From Opitutaceae bacterium (GTDB taxonomy: Bacteria > Verrucomicrobiota > Verrucomicrobiia > Opitutales > Opitutaceae), in contig JAITDF010000077.1 in the NCBI GenBank assembly GCA_031282705.1, forward strand, positions 1-7,153: a stretch of DNA of 7,153 nucleotides, read 5' to 3'. The notes beneath the pieces were generated by a model. It made no database searches. It saw nothing but the letters and a program-made list of their open reading frames with translations, and had not been told where the DNA came from. Shown piece by piece: positions 1 to 5,402 of the stretch. Positions within the stretch are counted from its first letter, which is position 1, and every line of letters starts with the position of its first letter. The translations under genes and the position numbers were made by a program.

Positions 1-691
1 CCCGCTTCGGCGGCGGCGAAAACAGGCGCGCGAAAAAGCCCTTGCGCGCCCCGCCCGGCGCGGGCGGTTTCAACTTCAAGCACCGCCACGGCTTCGGCGT
101 GAGCCGCGCGCGATAGCATTTTTGCACGCGGCATAGGGTCGCGTAGCGCCTGTCCGCCCGCAGCGACTCCAAGATTTGAGCGCTTTCTTCCGACAATGGG
201 TCGAACAACCGGCTCGCGCACAGGTAGCGCAGCCCCGCCCGCGTCGCATAAACCCTGAACGCCAGTTCGGGCCGGCGCGCCACCATGTCCACCAGCGCGC
301 CGAGCGCCTCCTCCTGCGACACAACCCGCTCCGGGGAGCCGTCGTCCGGCGACGCGTCCGTGTCCACGTCCACAAACATGACGCGATGCGCGTTCAGGAC
401 GGATGCCCCATAGCTGTTGCGCGTGATGCGCGCCGCCTCGCCGCCGTCGAGCGTCACCCGTTCCAGCACCGGCTCGACCAGCACCCGTTCGGGATACGGA
501 TATTTCCCTTGCTCCGACAGGGGCTTGATGCCGGCCGCCGCGTTTTCGGCGGTCTGGCGCGCCTTTTCCTCCGCGCGCCGCCGGGCGTCCTCCGCGCTTG
601 TTTCCGAAACCACGCGGACGGTGCGGAAAAACCGCCTCCCGTTTTTCTCGACACATTTTGTTGCCGTCGCGGCGAACCGATTGAAAGCCAT
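1..691 (-). CDS. Conserved hypothetical protein, C-terminus cut by window edge
   Basis: An open minus-strand frame runs from ATG at 691 to base 1 without a stop, giving 230 residues. I do not know its function. Residues 1-25 form a short basic start, and residues 30-52 are Ala/Glu/Arg-rich and probably helical. A conserved-looking core follows: an RNSYGASVLN stretch (91-100), an acidic FVDVDTD strand (106-112), FRVYATRAGLR (145-155), and an FDPLSEES to RARLTPKPWRC segment (163-204) with several Cys residues. From memory, this order (VLN, DxD-type strand, RxYxTxAGxR, ARLTPKPWRC) recurs in uncharacterised bacterial proteins of about 300 residues. The DxD strand followed by a basic strand vaguely recalls polymerase/primase-like folds, but that is speculation. 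The tail from 205 is Pro/Lys/Arg-rich. The start is the only ATG after the in-frame stop at 728-730, and no good Shine-Dalgarno precedes it. It is separated from the cluster at 858-5195 by 166 bp and is probably transcribed separately or by read-through. Confidence 0.75.
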   Translation of the reverse strand, partial: MAFNRFAATATKCVEKNGRRFFRTVRVVSETSAEDARRRAEEKARQTAENAAAGIKPLSEQGKYPYPERVLVEPVLERVTLDGGEAARITRNSYGASVLNAHRVMFVDVDTDASPDDGSPERVVSQEEALGALVDMVARRPELAFRVYATRAGLRYLCASRLFDPLSEESAQILESLRADRRYATLCRVQKCYRARLTPKPWRCLKLKPPAPGGARKGFFARLFSPPPKR

Positions 692-787
692 GCCGCGACA
701 CTGCCCGCCCGGCCCGCACGGGCAATATCAAACGGGTGCAATTGCGATTGGTAGCAGCAGGGAGAAAATGGCAAGTGAGGGGCATGG

Positions 788-816
788 AAAAAAACAGGGC
801 AAATGGCATTGACCCG
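788..816 (-). terminator. Candidate intrinsic terminator after the aldolase-like gene
   Basis: Read on the minus strand, an imperfect GGG...AAT/ATT...CCC stem around 797-816 is followed directly by a seven-T run (A788-794 on the plus strand). The stem is weak, with an internal loop, so the U-tract is the main evidence. The position suits the end of the minus-strand cluster. Confidence 0.3.
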
Positions 817-822
817 TCCCTT

Positions 823-858
823 GGAAACGCCCCGCGCTGGTCACGGCAATGCGTTTCC
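823..858. repeat. Inverted repeat at the end of the aldolase-like gene
   Basis: GGAAACGC (823-830) and GCGTTTCC (851-858) are exact reverse complements separated by 20 bases. One arm overlaps the stop codon of the aldolase-like gene. There is no T-run directly after it, so it may be a 3'-end stabilising hairpin or part of the termination region with the U-tract at 788-794. Confidence 0.4.
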
Positions 859-1568
859 TAAAAATAACCGCCTTTTTCGGTGATTTGGGTGATGCTCCGG
901 CCCTCGGCCACCCAGCCGAAAATCTTTTTTTCATTGGCGCGGATTTCCTCGGCGCGCAACAAAACCTCGTGGGCAATCGCGCGCGGGACGCAGACCACGC
1001 CGTCTATGTCGCCAAGCAAAAGGTCGCCGGGGCGGATGACAACGTCGCCGATCTGTATCGGGATTTGATAATGCGTGATCAGGCAGCGGCCCAGGCTGCC
1101 GTTCGGGATTCTGTGTTTATAAAACACGGGAAAATCCTTTTGCATTATCTGGTGCGTGTCGCGGATGCCGCCGTCGATCACGGCGGCACGGACGCCGAGG
1201 CCGGCGGCGGTGGCGGTCATCACGCCGCCCCAGAGCGTCGCCTTCAGGTCGTTGGAAGTGTCCCATGCGACAAACGCGTTTTTGGGCAACTCGGCGAGCA
1301 TTCGCGTGCGATACGCCATTTCGCCGGTGATTTTGACATTCGGCGCGCTTTTGACGGTGAATGCGAACCCGGCGACGGTGCGCTCCGGGCGCAGCGGAAT
1401 GATATGGCAGGGCAGCCCCTGGTCGAGCAAGGCGTGCTCGCGGAGCACGTCGCTGATGGCGCCGGTGTATAATTGCTCGTAACGGGCGAGCAATTCCCCG
1501 TCGGGAATTGGAAATGCCACGGCGGGCACCTGCTCGCGCACGGCGATTAGTTTTTCGAGATTCATCAT
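858..1568 (-). CDS. RraA/HMG-CHA aldolase-family protein
   Basis: A 236-residue protein of the RraA-like fold. Family members include class II (divalent-metal) pyruvate aldolases that cleave 4-hydroxy-4-methyl-2-oxoglutarate or 4-carboxy-4-hydroxy-2-oxoadipate and decarboxylate oxaloacetate. Many are misannotated as RNase E inhibitors or demethylmenaquinone methyltransferases. Visible hallmarks, numbered from the chosen start: WGG (113-115), then DGGIRD (132-137), giving G115-x20-R136-D137, the substrate- and metal-binding Arg-Asp; and GDIDGVVCVP (186-195), the other signature strand. The residue three after D137 is Gln140, where I recall an acidic residue in characterised aldolases, so the substrate may differ. 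The start at 1568 is preferred over ATG 1601 because AAGGA lies 7 nt upstream of it, while nothing resembling a ribosome site precedes 1601. It is the last gene of the minus-strand cluster, 88 bp after the SDR. The role in cleaving a keto-deoxy sugar acid is inferred from its neighbours. Confidence 0.85.
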   Translation of the reverse strand: MMNLEKLIAVREQVPAVAFPIPDGELLARYEQLYTGAISDVLREHALLDQGLPCHIIPLRPERTVAGFAFTVKSAPNVKITGEMAYRTRMLAELPKNAFVAWDTSNDLKATLWGGVMTATAAGLGVRAAVIDGGIRDTHQIMQKDFPVFYKHRIPNGSLGRCLITHYQIPIQIGDVVIRPGDLLLGDIDGVVCVPRAIAHEVLLRAEEIRANEKKIFGWVAEGRSITQITEKGGYF

Positions 1569-1573
1569 TCCGA

Positions 1574-1580
1574 CTTCCTT
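1574..1580 (-). promoter_or_regulatory. Shine-Dalgarno deciding the aldolase-like start
   Basis: The minus strand reads AAGGAAG here. The AAGGA core ends 7 nt before ATG 1568 and 10 nt before the adjacent in-frame ATG 1565. It is the clearest ribosome site in the window and moves the start 11 codons inside the longest open frame. Confidence 0.65.
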
Positions 1581-1627
1581 TTTGTATTGGTCAATGGACA
1601 TGGTTGGGAAAATTTTAGTTCAAGCAC

Positions 1628-1645
1628 CGGCGCCGGCGGGCGCCG
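1628..1645. repeat. GC-rich hairpin between SDR and aldolase-like genes
   Basis: CGGCGCC (1628-1634) and GGCGCCG (1639-1645) can pair with a 4-nt loop in the 88-bp gap. No T-run follows on either strand, so it is not a convincing terminator. It could modulate read-through or mRNA decay between the two genes. Confidence 0.35.
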
Positions 1646-1656
1646 TCGTGTTCATG

Positions 1657-2427
1657 TTAAAAACAAAGGCCCATGCCGCCGTCCACGGGAAGGTCGGCGC
1701 CGGTGATGTAGCGGCCGGCGTCCGAGCAGAGCAGGGCGGCGAGCGCGGCGCAGTCCTCCGGCGAGCCGATTTTGCCGGACGGGATTTTCGACTCGACGGT
1801 TTTCCTGTAGGCGGCGTCGGCGAGGGCGGCCTCGTTGCGGCCTGTCGCGATGGTGCCGGGCGCGAGGTTGTTCACGGTGATTCCGAACGGCGCGAGTTGC
1901 GCGGCGAGGTTTCTCACCATGTTGACAAGCCCCGATTTCGACGCCGCGTAAACGCACATCTGCGTGTGCGGGCGCACTTGTTGCACGGAGCCGATGTTCA
2001 ATATGCGGCCCCAGTTTTTCGCCTTCATGCGCGGCACAAGCTCCTGCGCCAGCAGCAGGGCCGGGCGCAGGTTTGTGTTTACCTGGCGGTCAAATTCCAC
2101 GACGGGAATCTCGTCCCAGGCGCGGCGGATTTGCAGCGACGCGTTGGCGACCAGGATGTCAATGTCCGCGCAACCGGCGCCGGCGAATTCGCGCCAGCCC
2201 TCGCGGAGGTCGGCGCGGCTGATGTCGAATCGCCACAGCCGGGCCTTCACGCCGAGCGCGGCGGCATCGGCGGCGGTTTGCCCGGCGAGTTTTTCATGGC
2301 CGAGGTAATTTATCACAACATCGGCGCCGTTTTCGGCGAGGGCGAGCACGATTGCGCGCCCGATGCCCTGCCCGCCGCCGGTGACAAGCGCGGTTTTGCC
2401 GCGCAGATTGAACAATTGCTTGATCAT
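1657..2427 (-). CDS. Classical SDR-family oxidoreductase
   Basis: A 256-residue NAD(P)-dependent short-chain dehydrogenase/reductase, the usual classical length. It has the Rossmann TGGGQGIG motif (16-23), an NAS variant of the NNAG strand (95-97), NTNL (117-120) with the structural Asn, and catalytic Ser147, Tyr160 and Lys164 (YAASK). It also has the late PVDGG motif (247-251) typical of FabG-like and sugar dehydrogenases. The residue after the second beta strand is Asn40, with no obvious basic NADP pocket or acidic NAD residue, so cofactor choice is unclear. The ATG at 2427 is chosen because the protein then begins ten residues before the first beta strand. An upstream in-frame GTG at 2514 lies inside a repeat and would add 29 unrelated residues. 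No strong Shine-Dalgarno is seen. It sits between a sugar-acid dehydratase and an aldolase-like gene, so oxidation of a sugar/sugar acid or reduction of an aldehyde product is plausible; the substrate is unknown. Confidence 0.9.
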   Translation of the reverse strand: MIKQLFNLRGKTALVTGGGQGIGRAIVLALAENGADVVINYLGHEKLAGQTAADAAALGVKARLWRFDISRADLREGWREFAGAGCADIDILVANASLQIRRAWDEIPVVEFDRQVNTNLRPALLLAQELVPRMKAKNWGRILNIGSVQQVRPHTQMCVYAASKSGLVNMVRNLAAQLAPFGITVNNLAPGTIATGRNEAALADAAYRKTVESKIPSGKIGSPEDCAALAALLCSDAGRYITGADLPVDGGMGLCF

Positions 2428-2451
2428 ATTTTTTGAATCATTGGGAATTTC

Positions 2452-2663
2452 ATGCCATTTCTCATTCAAACCCGTCACAACAGCCGGTGTTTTTGGAGTG
2501 CGGTGATTTATCACCGCTATTGACGGCGGGATTCATCCCGCCGCCCGTCCGCCGGCACCGGCGGGGAAATAAATTTCCCCGTCAAAAGCGGCAATGAATT
2601 GCCGCACTCCAAAAATACAGCCGGGCACGGCCAATCGTTGGTCTTTTGAGTGAGAAATGGCAT
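2452..2663. repeat. Outer 19-bp inverted repeat enclosing a small mobile element
   Basis: ATGCCATTTCTCATTCAAA (2452-2470) matches the reverse complement of 2645-2663 at 18 of 19 positions. Removing the inner element at 2488-2616 and one 8-bp duplication leaves the arms 37 bp apart, so the pre-insertion site would itself have been a 75-bp hairpin-forming repeat. It may be an older repeat element or a regulatory/terminator hairpin upstream of the SDR gene. Confidence 0.7.
2488..2616. mobile_element. MITE/REP-like element with five tandem hairpins and 8-bp flanking direct repeats
   Basis: A perfect 14-bp terminal inverted repeat, TTTTTGGAGTGCGG (2490-2503) against 2602-2615, bounds the element. 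ACAGCCGG occurs exactly on both sides (2480-2487 and 2617-2624), as a target-site duplication would. Inside are five consecutive perfect hairpins at 2501-2516, 2525-2542, 2549-2564, 2563-2580 and 2589-2604; the third and fourth overlap by two bases. Four of them have the loop-region hexamer ATTYAT or its reverse complement, and the central one is CCGCCGG-CA-CCGGCGG. The arms are imperfect inverted copies of each other over about 60 bp. There is no coding capacity, so it would need a transposase supplied in trans. I cannot name the family. It occupies most of the gap between the dehydratase and SDR genes and could affect read-through or mRNA stability there. Confidence 0.75.
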
Positions 2664-2677
2664 CATGTCATTTGGTT

Positions 2678-2702
2678 CCGCCGGAGCCGGCGGATGTTTT
2701 TT
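2678..2702 (+). terminator. Terminator-like hairpin plus T-run on the plus strand
   Basis: CCGCCGG-AG-CCGGCGG (2678-2693) forms a perfect 7-bp stem, followed by ATG and then six Ts (2697-2702) on the plus strand. All nearby genes are on the minus strand, so it would stop antisense transcription toward the dehydratase gene; on the minus strand it lacks a U-tract. The stem heptamers are identical to the central hairpin of the adjacent element (2549-2564), so it may instead be repeat debris. Confidence 0.35.
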
Positions 2703-2730
2703 ATTCGTTGGTACGGGAAAGGGCATTCCA

Positions 2731-3921
2731 TCAAAGTCCGCCAACGGTGGGATACCAATCGGGGCGTCTCGGGTCTTGGTGGAAACGGGCGTAATAATCG
2801 CCGTGCTCCTCATAATAGCGCCCGTATTTTTCCATCTTGTCCTCGTCGAGCGCGACGCCGAGGCCGGGGCCGTCGGGCACGCGGATGGCGCCGTTTTCAT
2901 ATTTCATTTTTCCGCCGGCGATGATGTCGTCGAGCAGATAATGATAATGCGCGTCGCCGGGCATGGTCATTTCCGGGATGGTCGAGGCGGTGTGGAGCAT
3001 GGCGGCAAGCTCGATGCCGAACTCGGCGCCGGAGTGCATGGCCACGCCGAGGTTGAAGGTGCGGCAGACGGCGGCCAGATCCTTCACGCCGCGCGGGCCT
3101 TCCCAATAGTGAAGGTCGGTCAGTATTATATCAATCGAATTCATGCGAACCGACGGGCCGAGGTCGTCGAACTTGTTCGGATACATATTGGTCGCGAGCG
3201 GAATCCTGATTTGCCGTTTCACGGCGCGCATCCCCTCAAGGCCCCACGCGGGGTCCTCGAAATATTGAAGTTCGAGGTGCTCCATCCGCCTGCCGGCCTT
3301 CACGGCGGTGGCGACGCTCCAGACGCCGTTGGGGTCGATGCGCAGGCCGAAGCCGGGGCCGAGTTTTTCGCGGCAAAGCTCCAGCACGCGCACCTCCTCC
3401 ATCGGGTCCATCACGCCGGCCTTCAGTTTCATGGCGGTGACGCCGAGTTCGTCGCGAAGTTGCACGCAGAAATCCGCCATGTCCTCGGCGGTCCTGTCAT
3501 CGCCGCCGCCGGGGCGGTCGTAGCGCCAGAAGAGGTAGGCGATCATGGGGATGGCGTCGCGCAATTTGCCGCCGAGCAGCCGGTGGACCGGGACGTTGCA
3601 CGCCTTGCCCATGATGTCGAGGCACGCCATCTCGATGGCGCCGTAGAGGCGGGAGTTGGACAAATAATAAATGCTGCGAAGCACCTTTAATTTGATTTTT
3701 TCCAAATCAAACGGGTTTTCGCCCAGAATGCGCGGCTTCAGCTTGAGCAGCGCGGCGCGGGAGTCGCCGCCGCCGACCTCGCCGAGGCCGGTGATGCCCT
3801 CGTCGGTGACGAGTTCAAGCACGGTGCGCAACAGGTAGCCGGGATGGACGCCGGTGTTGTGGCGCAGCATGCAATTCATGGGAATCGCCACGCAGCGAAC
3901 TTTCATGTCAACTATTTTCAT
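2731..3921 (-). CDS. Enolase-superfamily sugar-acid dehydratase, glucarate-dehydratase-like
   Basis: A 396-residue enolase-superfamily enzyme: an N-terminal capping domain (about 1-125), a TIM barrel, and a C-terminal return to the cap. Predicted active site: MKLKAG (164-169) with catalytic Lys165/Lys167; RIDPNG (194-199) with metal ligand Asp196; YFEDP (220-224) with ligand Glu222; and ATNMY (243-247), where Asn245 occupies the third metal site. Asn at this site is a mark of the glucarate dehydratase subgroup. The dyad would be Asp269 (TDLHYWEG) and His296 (AMHSGAE), also arranged as in that subgroup. Such enzymes dehydrate hexarates to keto-deoxy-hexarates; the exact substrate cannot be read here, and the protein is shorter than E. 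coli GlucD (about 446). The ATG at 3921 lies 11 nt after the transporter stop, suggesting one transcript and translational coupling; no clear Shine-Dalgarno is seen. A TTG at 3960 would overlap the transporter and add 13 unlikely residues. Confidence 0.85.
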   Translation of the reverse strand: MKIVDMKVRCVAIPMNCMLRHNTGVHPGYLLRTVLELVTDEGITGLGEVGGGDSRAALLKLKPRILGENPFDLEKIKLKVLRSIYYLSNSRLYGAIEMACLDIMGKACNVPVHRLLGGKLRDAIPMIAYLFWRYDRPGGGDDRTAEDMADFCVQLRDELGVTAMKLKAGVMDPMEEVRVLELCREKLGPGFGLRIDPNGVWSVATAVKAGRRMEHLELQYFEDPAWGLEGMRAVKRQIRIPLATNMYPNKFDDLGPSVRMNSIDIILTDLHYWEGPRGVKDLAAVCRTFNLGVAMHSGAEFGIELAAMLHTASTIPEMTMPGDAHYHYLLDDIIAGGKMKYENGAIRVPDGPGLGVALDEDKMEKYGRYYEEHGDYYARFHQDPRRPDWYPTVGGL

Positions 3922-3932
3922 GGTGGTGCGGA

Positions 3933-5195
3933 TTATGGTTGGGTTGGTTGTTCCTGGCAAAAATCGCGGTTGAAAAAGAATTTCATTCCGATAAAAACGA
4001 GAATCGCGCCGAGCACGTAAAACACGGAGAGCAGCATGATGCCGGCGCCGAGGCCGGCGGCGGTTTTTATGTAGCCGAGCAGCACCGGCGCGATGGCGCC
4101 GATGACAAACGCGAACGAGAGCATGACGCCCATCGAGGAGGCGCGGTAACGCGGCTCGATGACATCGTAGAGCGCGGCGAAAAGATTGCTGTCATACATG
4201 CCGCGGAAAACGCCGAACAAGCCCATCGCGACATAGCACCATATTTTGTCGCCCGCGACGGCGATCCAGTAGATGAACGGCGCGCCGAGCAGGAGGCCGG
4301 CGATTTCAATTTCTAGGCGGATGGTTTTGCGGCGCGGGGAGAGCCTGTCTGAGATGCGCGCGCCGAGCAGCACGCCGAGGAAGGCGAAGAGAAAATGATA
4401 CAATGTCGAATGAAGGCCGGCCTGCGCGAGCGAGAGGCCGTATTTTTCATACAAATAGGTCGGAATCCATGTCAGGTAGCCGACGCTCACGATTTGCATG
4501 CAGCCGAACGCCAGGCTCAAAAACCAGACCGTGCGGCGCGAGAAGACGGCGCGCACGGTCTCGCCGAAGCCGCTGCGCTCGATTTTCGCGCCCGCCGCCG
4601 GCGCCGGCGCCGGCGTGTCGTGGACTTTCAATCCGACAATCAGCGCCCAGACAATGCCGGCGCCGCCGAAGGAGAAAAACGCGGCGCGCCAGCCGTAATG
4701 CCCGCCAATCCAGCCGGCGATGAAACCGCTGGCGACGATGCCCGCGTAGAGCGAGGTCTGGTGCAGCGACATGGCGGTCGCGCGGGTTTTTTGATGAAAC
4801 TGGCCGAGCAGCGAGGTGGCGGCGGGATAATAAAACGCCTCGCCGCCGCCGGTGGCGATGCTGCGGAAGACAATCAGCCCGGCAATTCCGCCGGCGACGC
4901 CGGTGAAGAGCGTGCCGACGCTGAAAACGAGCAATGAAAGGAAGACGAGTTTTTTGCGGCTGAGCAAATCGCCCGCGAAGCCCGCCACCGGCACCAGCAG
5001 CCCATACACAAGCGTGAACGCGCCGACGATCCAGCCGAGTTGCACATCGGTGAGCGCGAGGCCGCCCTCGGCGAGCGGCTTTTTCATCAGCGGCATCACG
5101 ACATTGAAAATCTGCCGGTCGCCCTGGTTGAGGAAATAGGCGACCCAGAAAAGCGAGACGAGCTGCCATTTATAGGAGGGTTTTTCGGGAGTCAT
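3933..5195 (-). CDS. MFS transporter, probable sugar-acid/organic-anion importer
   Basis: A 420-residue inner-membrane protein with about twelve hydrophobic segments and a central loop rich in Ala/Pro (about 190-205) between the two six-helix halves, the normal MFS size and layout. Motif A appears as GFAGDLLSRKK (72-82) with a partial copy, GARISDRLSPRRK, in the second half (278-290). FRSIATGGGEAFYYPA (110-125) matches the helix-4 region of the anion:cation symporter (ACS) type MFS proteins, which include hexuronate, glucarate and galactonate carriers. It is first in the minus-strand cluster and only 11 bp from the dehydratase gene, so import of that enzyme's substrate or a precursor is the likely role. 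ATG 5195 is preferred over an in-frame GTG at 5243, because the extra 16 residues come from the tandem 9-bp repeat. The minus strand has an AT-rich TTTATAAAT just upstream of the ATG, and the Shine-Dalgarno is weak. Confidence 0.88.
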   Translation of the reverse strand: MTPEKPSYKWQLVSLFWVAYFLNQGDRQIFNVVMPLMKKPLAEGGLALTDVQLGWIVGAFTLVYGLLVPVAGFAGDLLSRKKLVFLSLLVFSVGTLFTGVAGGIAGLIVFRSIATGGGEAFYYPAATSLLGQFHQKTRATAMSLHQTSLYAGIVASGFIAGWIGGHYGWRAAFFSFGGAGIVWALIVGLKVHDTPAPAPAAGAKIERSGFGETVRAVFSRRTVWFLSLAFGCMQIVSVGYLTWIPTYLYEKYGLSLAQAGLHSTLYHFLFAFLGVLLGARISDRLSPRRKTIRLEIEIAGLLLGAPFIYWIAVAGDKIWCYVAMGLFGVFRGMYDSNLFAALYDVIEPRYRASSMGVMLSFAFVIGAIAPVLLGYIKTAAGLGAGIMLLSVFYVLGAILVFIGMKFFFNRDFCQEQPTQP

Positions 5196-5213
5196 GATGA
5201 AATTTATAAACGT

Positions 5214-5240
5214 GAATGGACGGAATGGACGGGACGAACG
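5214..5240. repeat. Tandem 9-bp repeat GAATGGACG
   Basis: Two exact copies of GAATGGACG (5214-5222, 5223-5231) are followed by a degenerate third, GGACGAACG (5232-5240). It lies 19-45 bp before the transporter start codon and abuts the palindrome at 5241-5254. It could be direct-repeat operator sites or a slipped simple repeat. Confidence 0.6.
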
Positions 5241-5254
5241 CACCGGCGCCGGTG
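5241..5254. promoter_or_regulatory. Perfect 14-bp palindrome, possible operator
   Basis: CACCGGCGCCGGTG is its own exact reverse complement and lies in the divergent region about 45 bp upstream of the transporter ATG. The site suits a dimeric repressor controlling the sugar-acid genes. GC-rich palindromes also arise by chance in this DNA, and part of the motif (CACCGGCGCCGG) recurs at 1626-1637, so the assignment is tentative. Confidence 0.35.
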
Positions 5255-5362
5255 TTGACGGTGAAAGCGAAGAGGTGGCTGCGCACGGGCCGGCATTAAG
5301 AAAAAGCGCAAGTTGCCGGATTGCTGAAATATGAAAATTTGGCCTTGCGCGGAGGCTGCTTT

Positions 5363-5402
5363 TCGGGGAACTTGGCCTTCATGAAGGGCCAAGTTTCCCC
5401 GA
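5363..5402. repeat. Imperfect palindrome centred on the ATPase start codon
   Basis: TCGGGGAACTTGGCCTTC pairs with the following GAAGGGCCAAGTTTCCCCGA, apart from two single-base bulges. The centre is the exact 12-bp palindrome CCTTCATGAAGG (5377-5388), which contains the chosen ATG (5381). In mRNA this could hide the start codon; in DNA it could be an autoregulatory site. Confidence 0.6.

Larger units (their letters stand above)
5196..5380. promoter_or_regulatory. Divergent intergenic control region
   Basis: This 185-bp stretch separates the divergently read transporter and ATPase genes and must hold both promoters. It contains a tandem 9-mer array, a perfect 14-bp palindrome, an AT-rich TTTATAAAT near the transporter start (minus strand), and a TTGACG at 5255-5260 without a convincing partner -10 on the plus strand. 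A GCGCAAG/CTTGCGC inverted pair (5306-5312, 5344-5350) lies nearer the ATPase. I cannot assign a definite promoter for either gene. Confidence 0.5.

Noticed and set aside
176..812. Plus-strand open frames at the left edge (176-754 and 417-812)
   Set aside because: Arg-rich, low-complexity translations. The minus-strand frame from 691 has conserved-looking motifs and stays open through the edge.
858..1568. RNase E activity regulator (RraA proper)
   Set aside because: The family name is historical. The retained Arg-Asp site and the sugar-acid gene context favour an aldolase-type function.
1582..2436. 284-codon plus-strand open frame opposite the SDR
   Set aside because: No recognisable motif, and it covers a complete SDR (cofactor motif, Ser-Tyr-Lys) on the other strand.
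2428..2514. Longer SDR starting at GTG 2514
   Set aside because: The extra 29 residues are encoded by the terminal repeat of the mobile element and its flank, and the 2427 start gives the normal SDR N-terminus.
2490..2615. CRISPR-like repeat array
   Set aside because: The hairpins are of different sequences, adjoining or overlapping, with no uniform spacers; the block is an inverted-repeat element, not a repeat-spacer array.
2650..3690. 346-codon plus-strand open frame opposite the dehydratase
   Set aside because: Composition is His/Ala/Gly/Val-rich with no motifs. The minus strand encodes a complete enolase-superfamily active site, so this is an antisense shadow.
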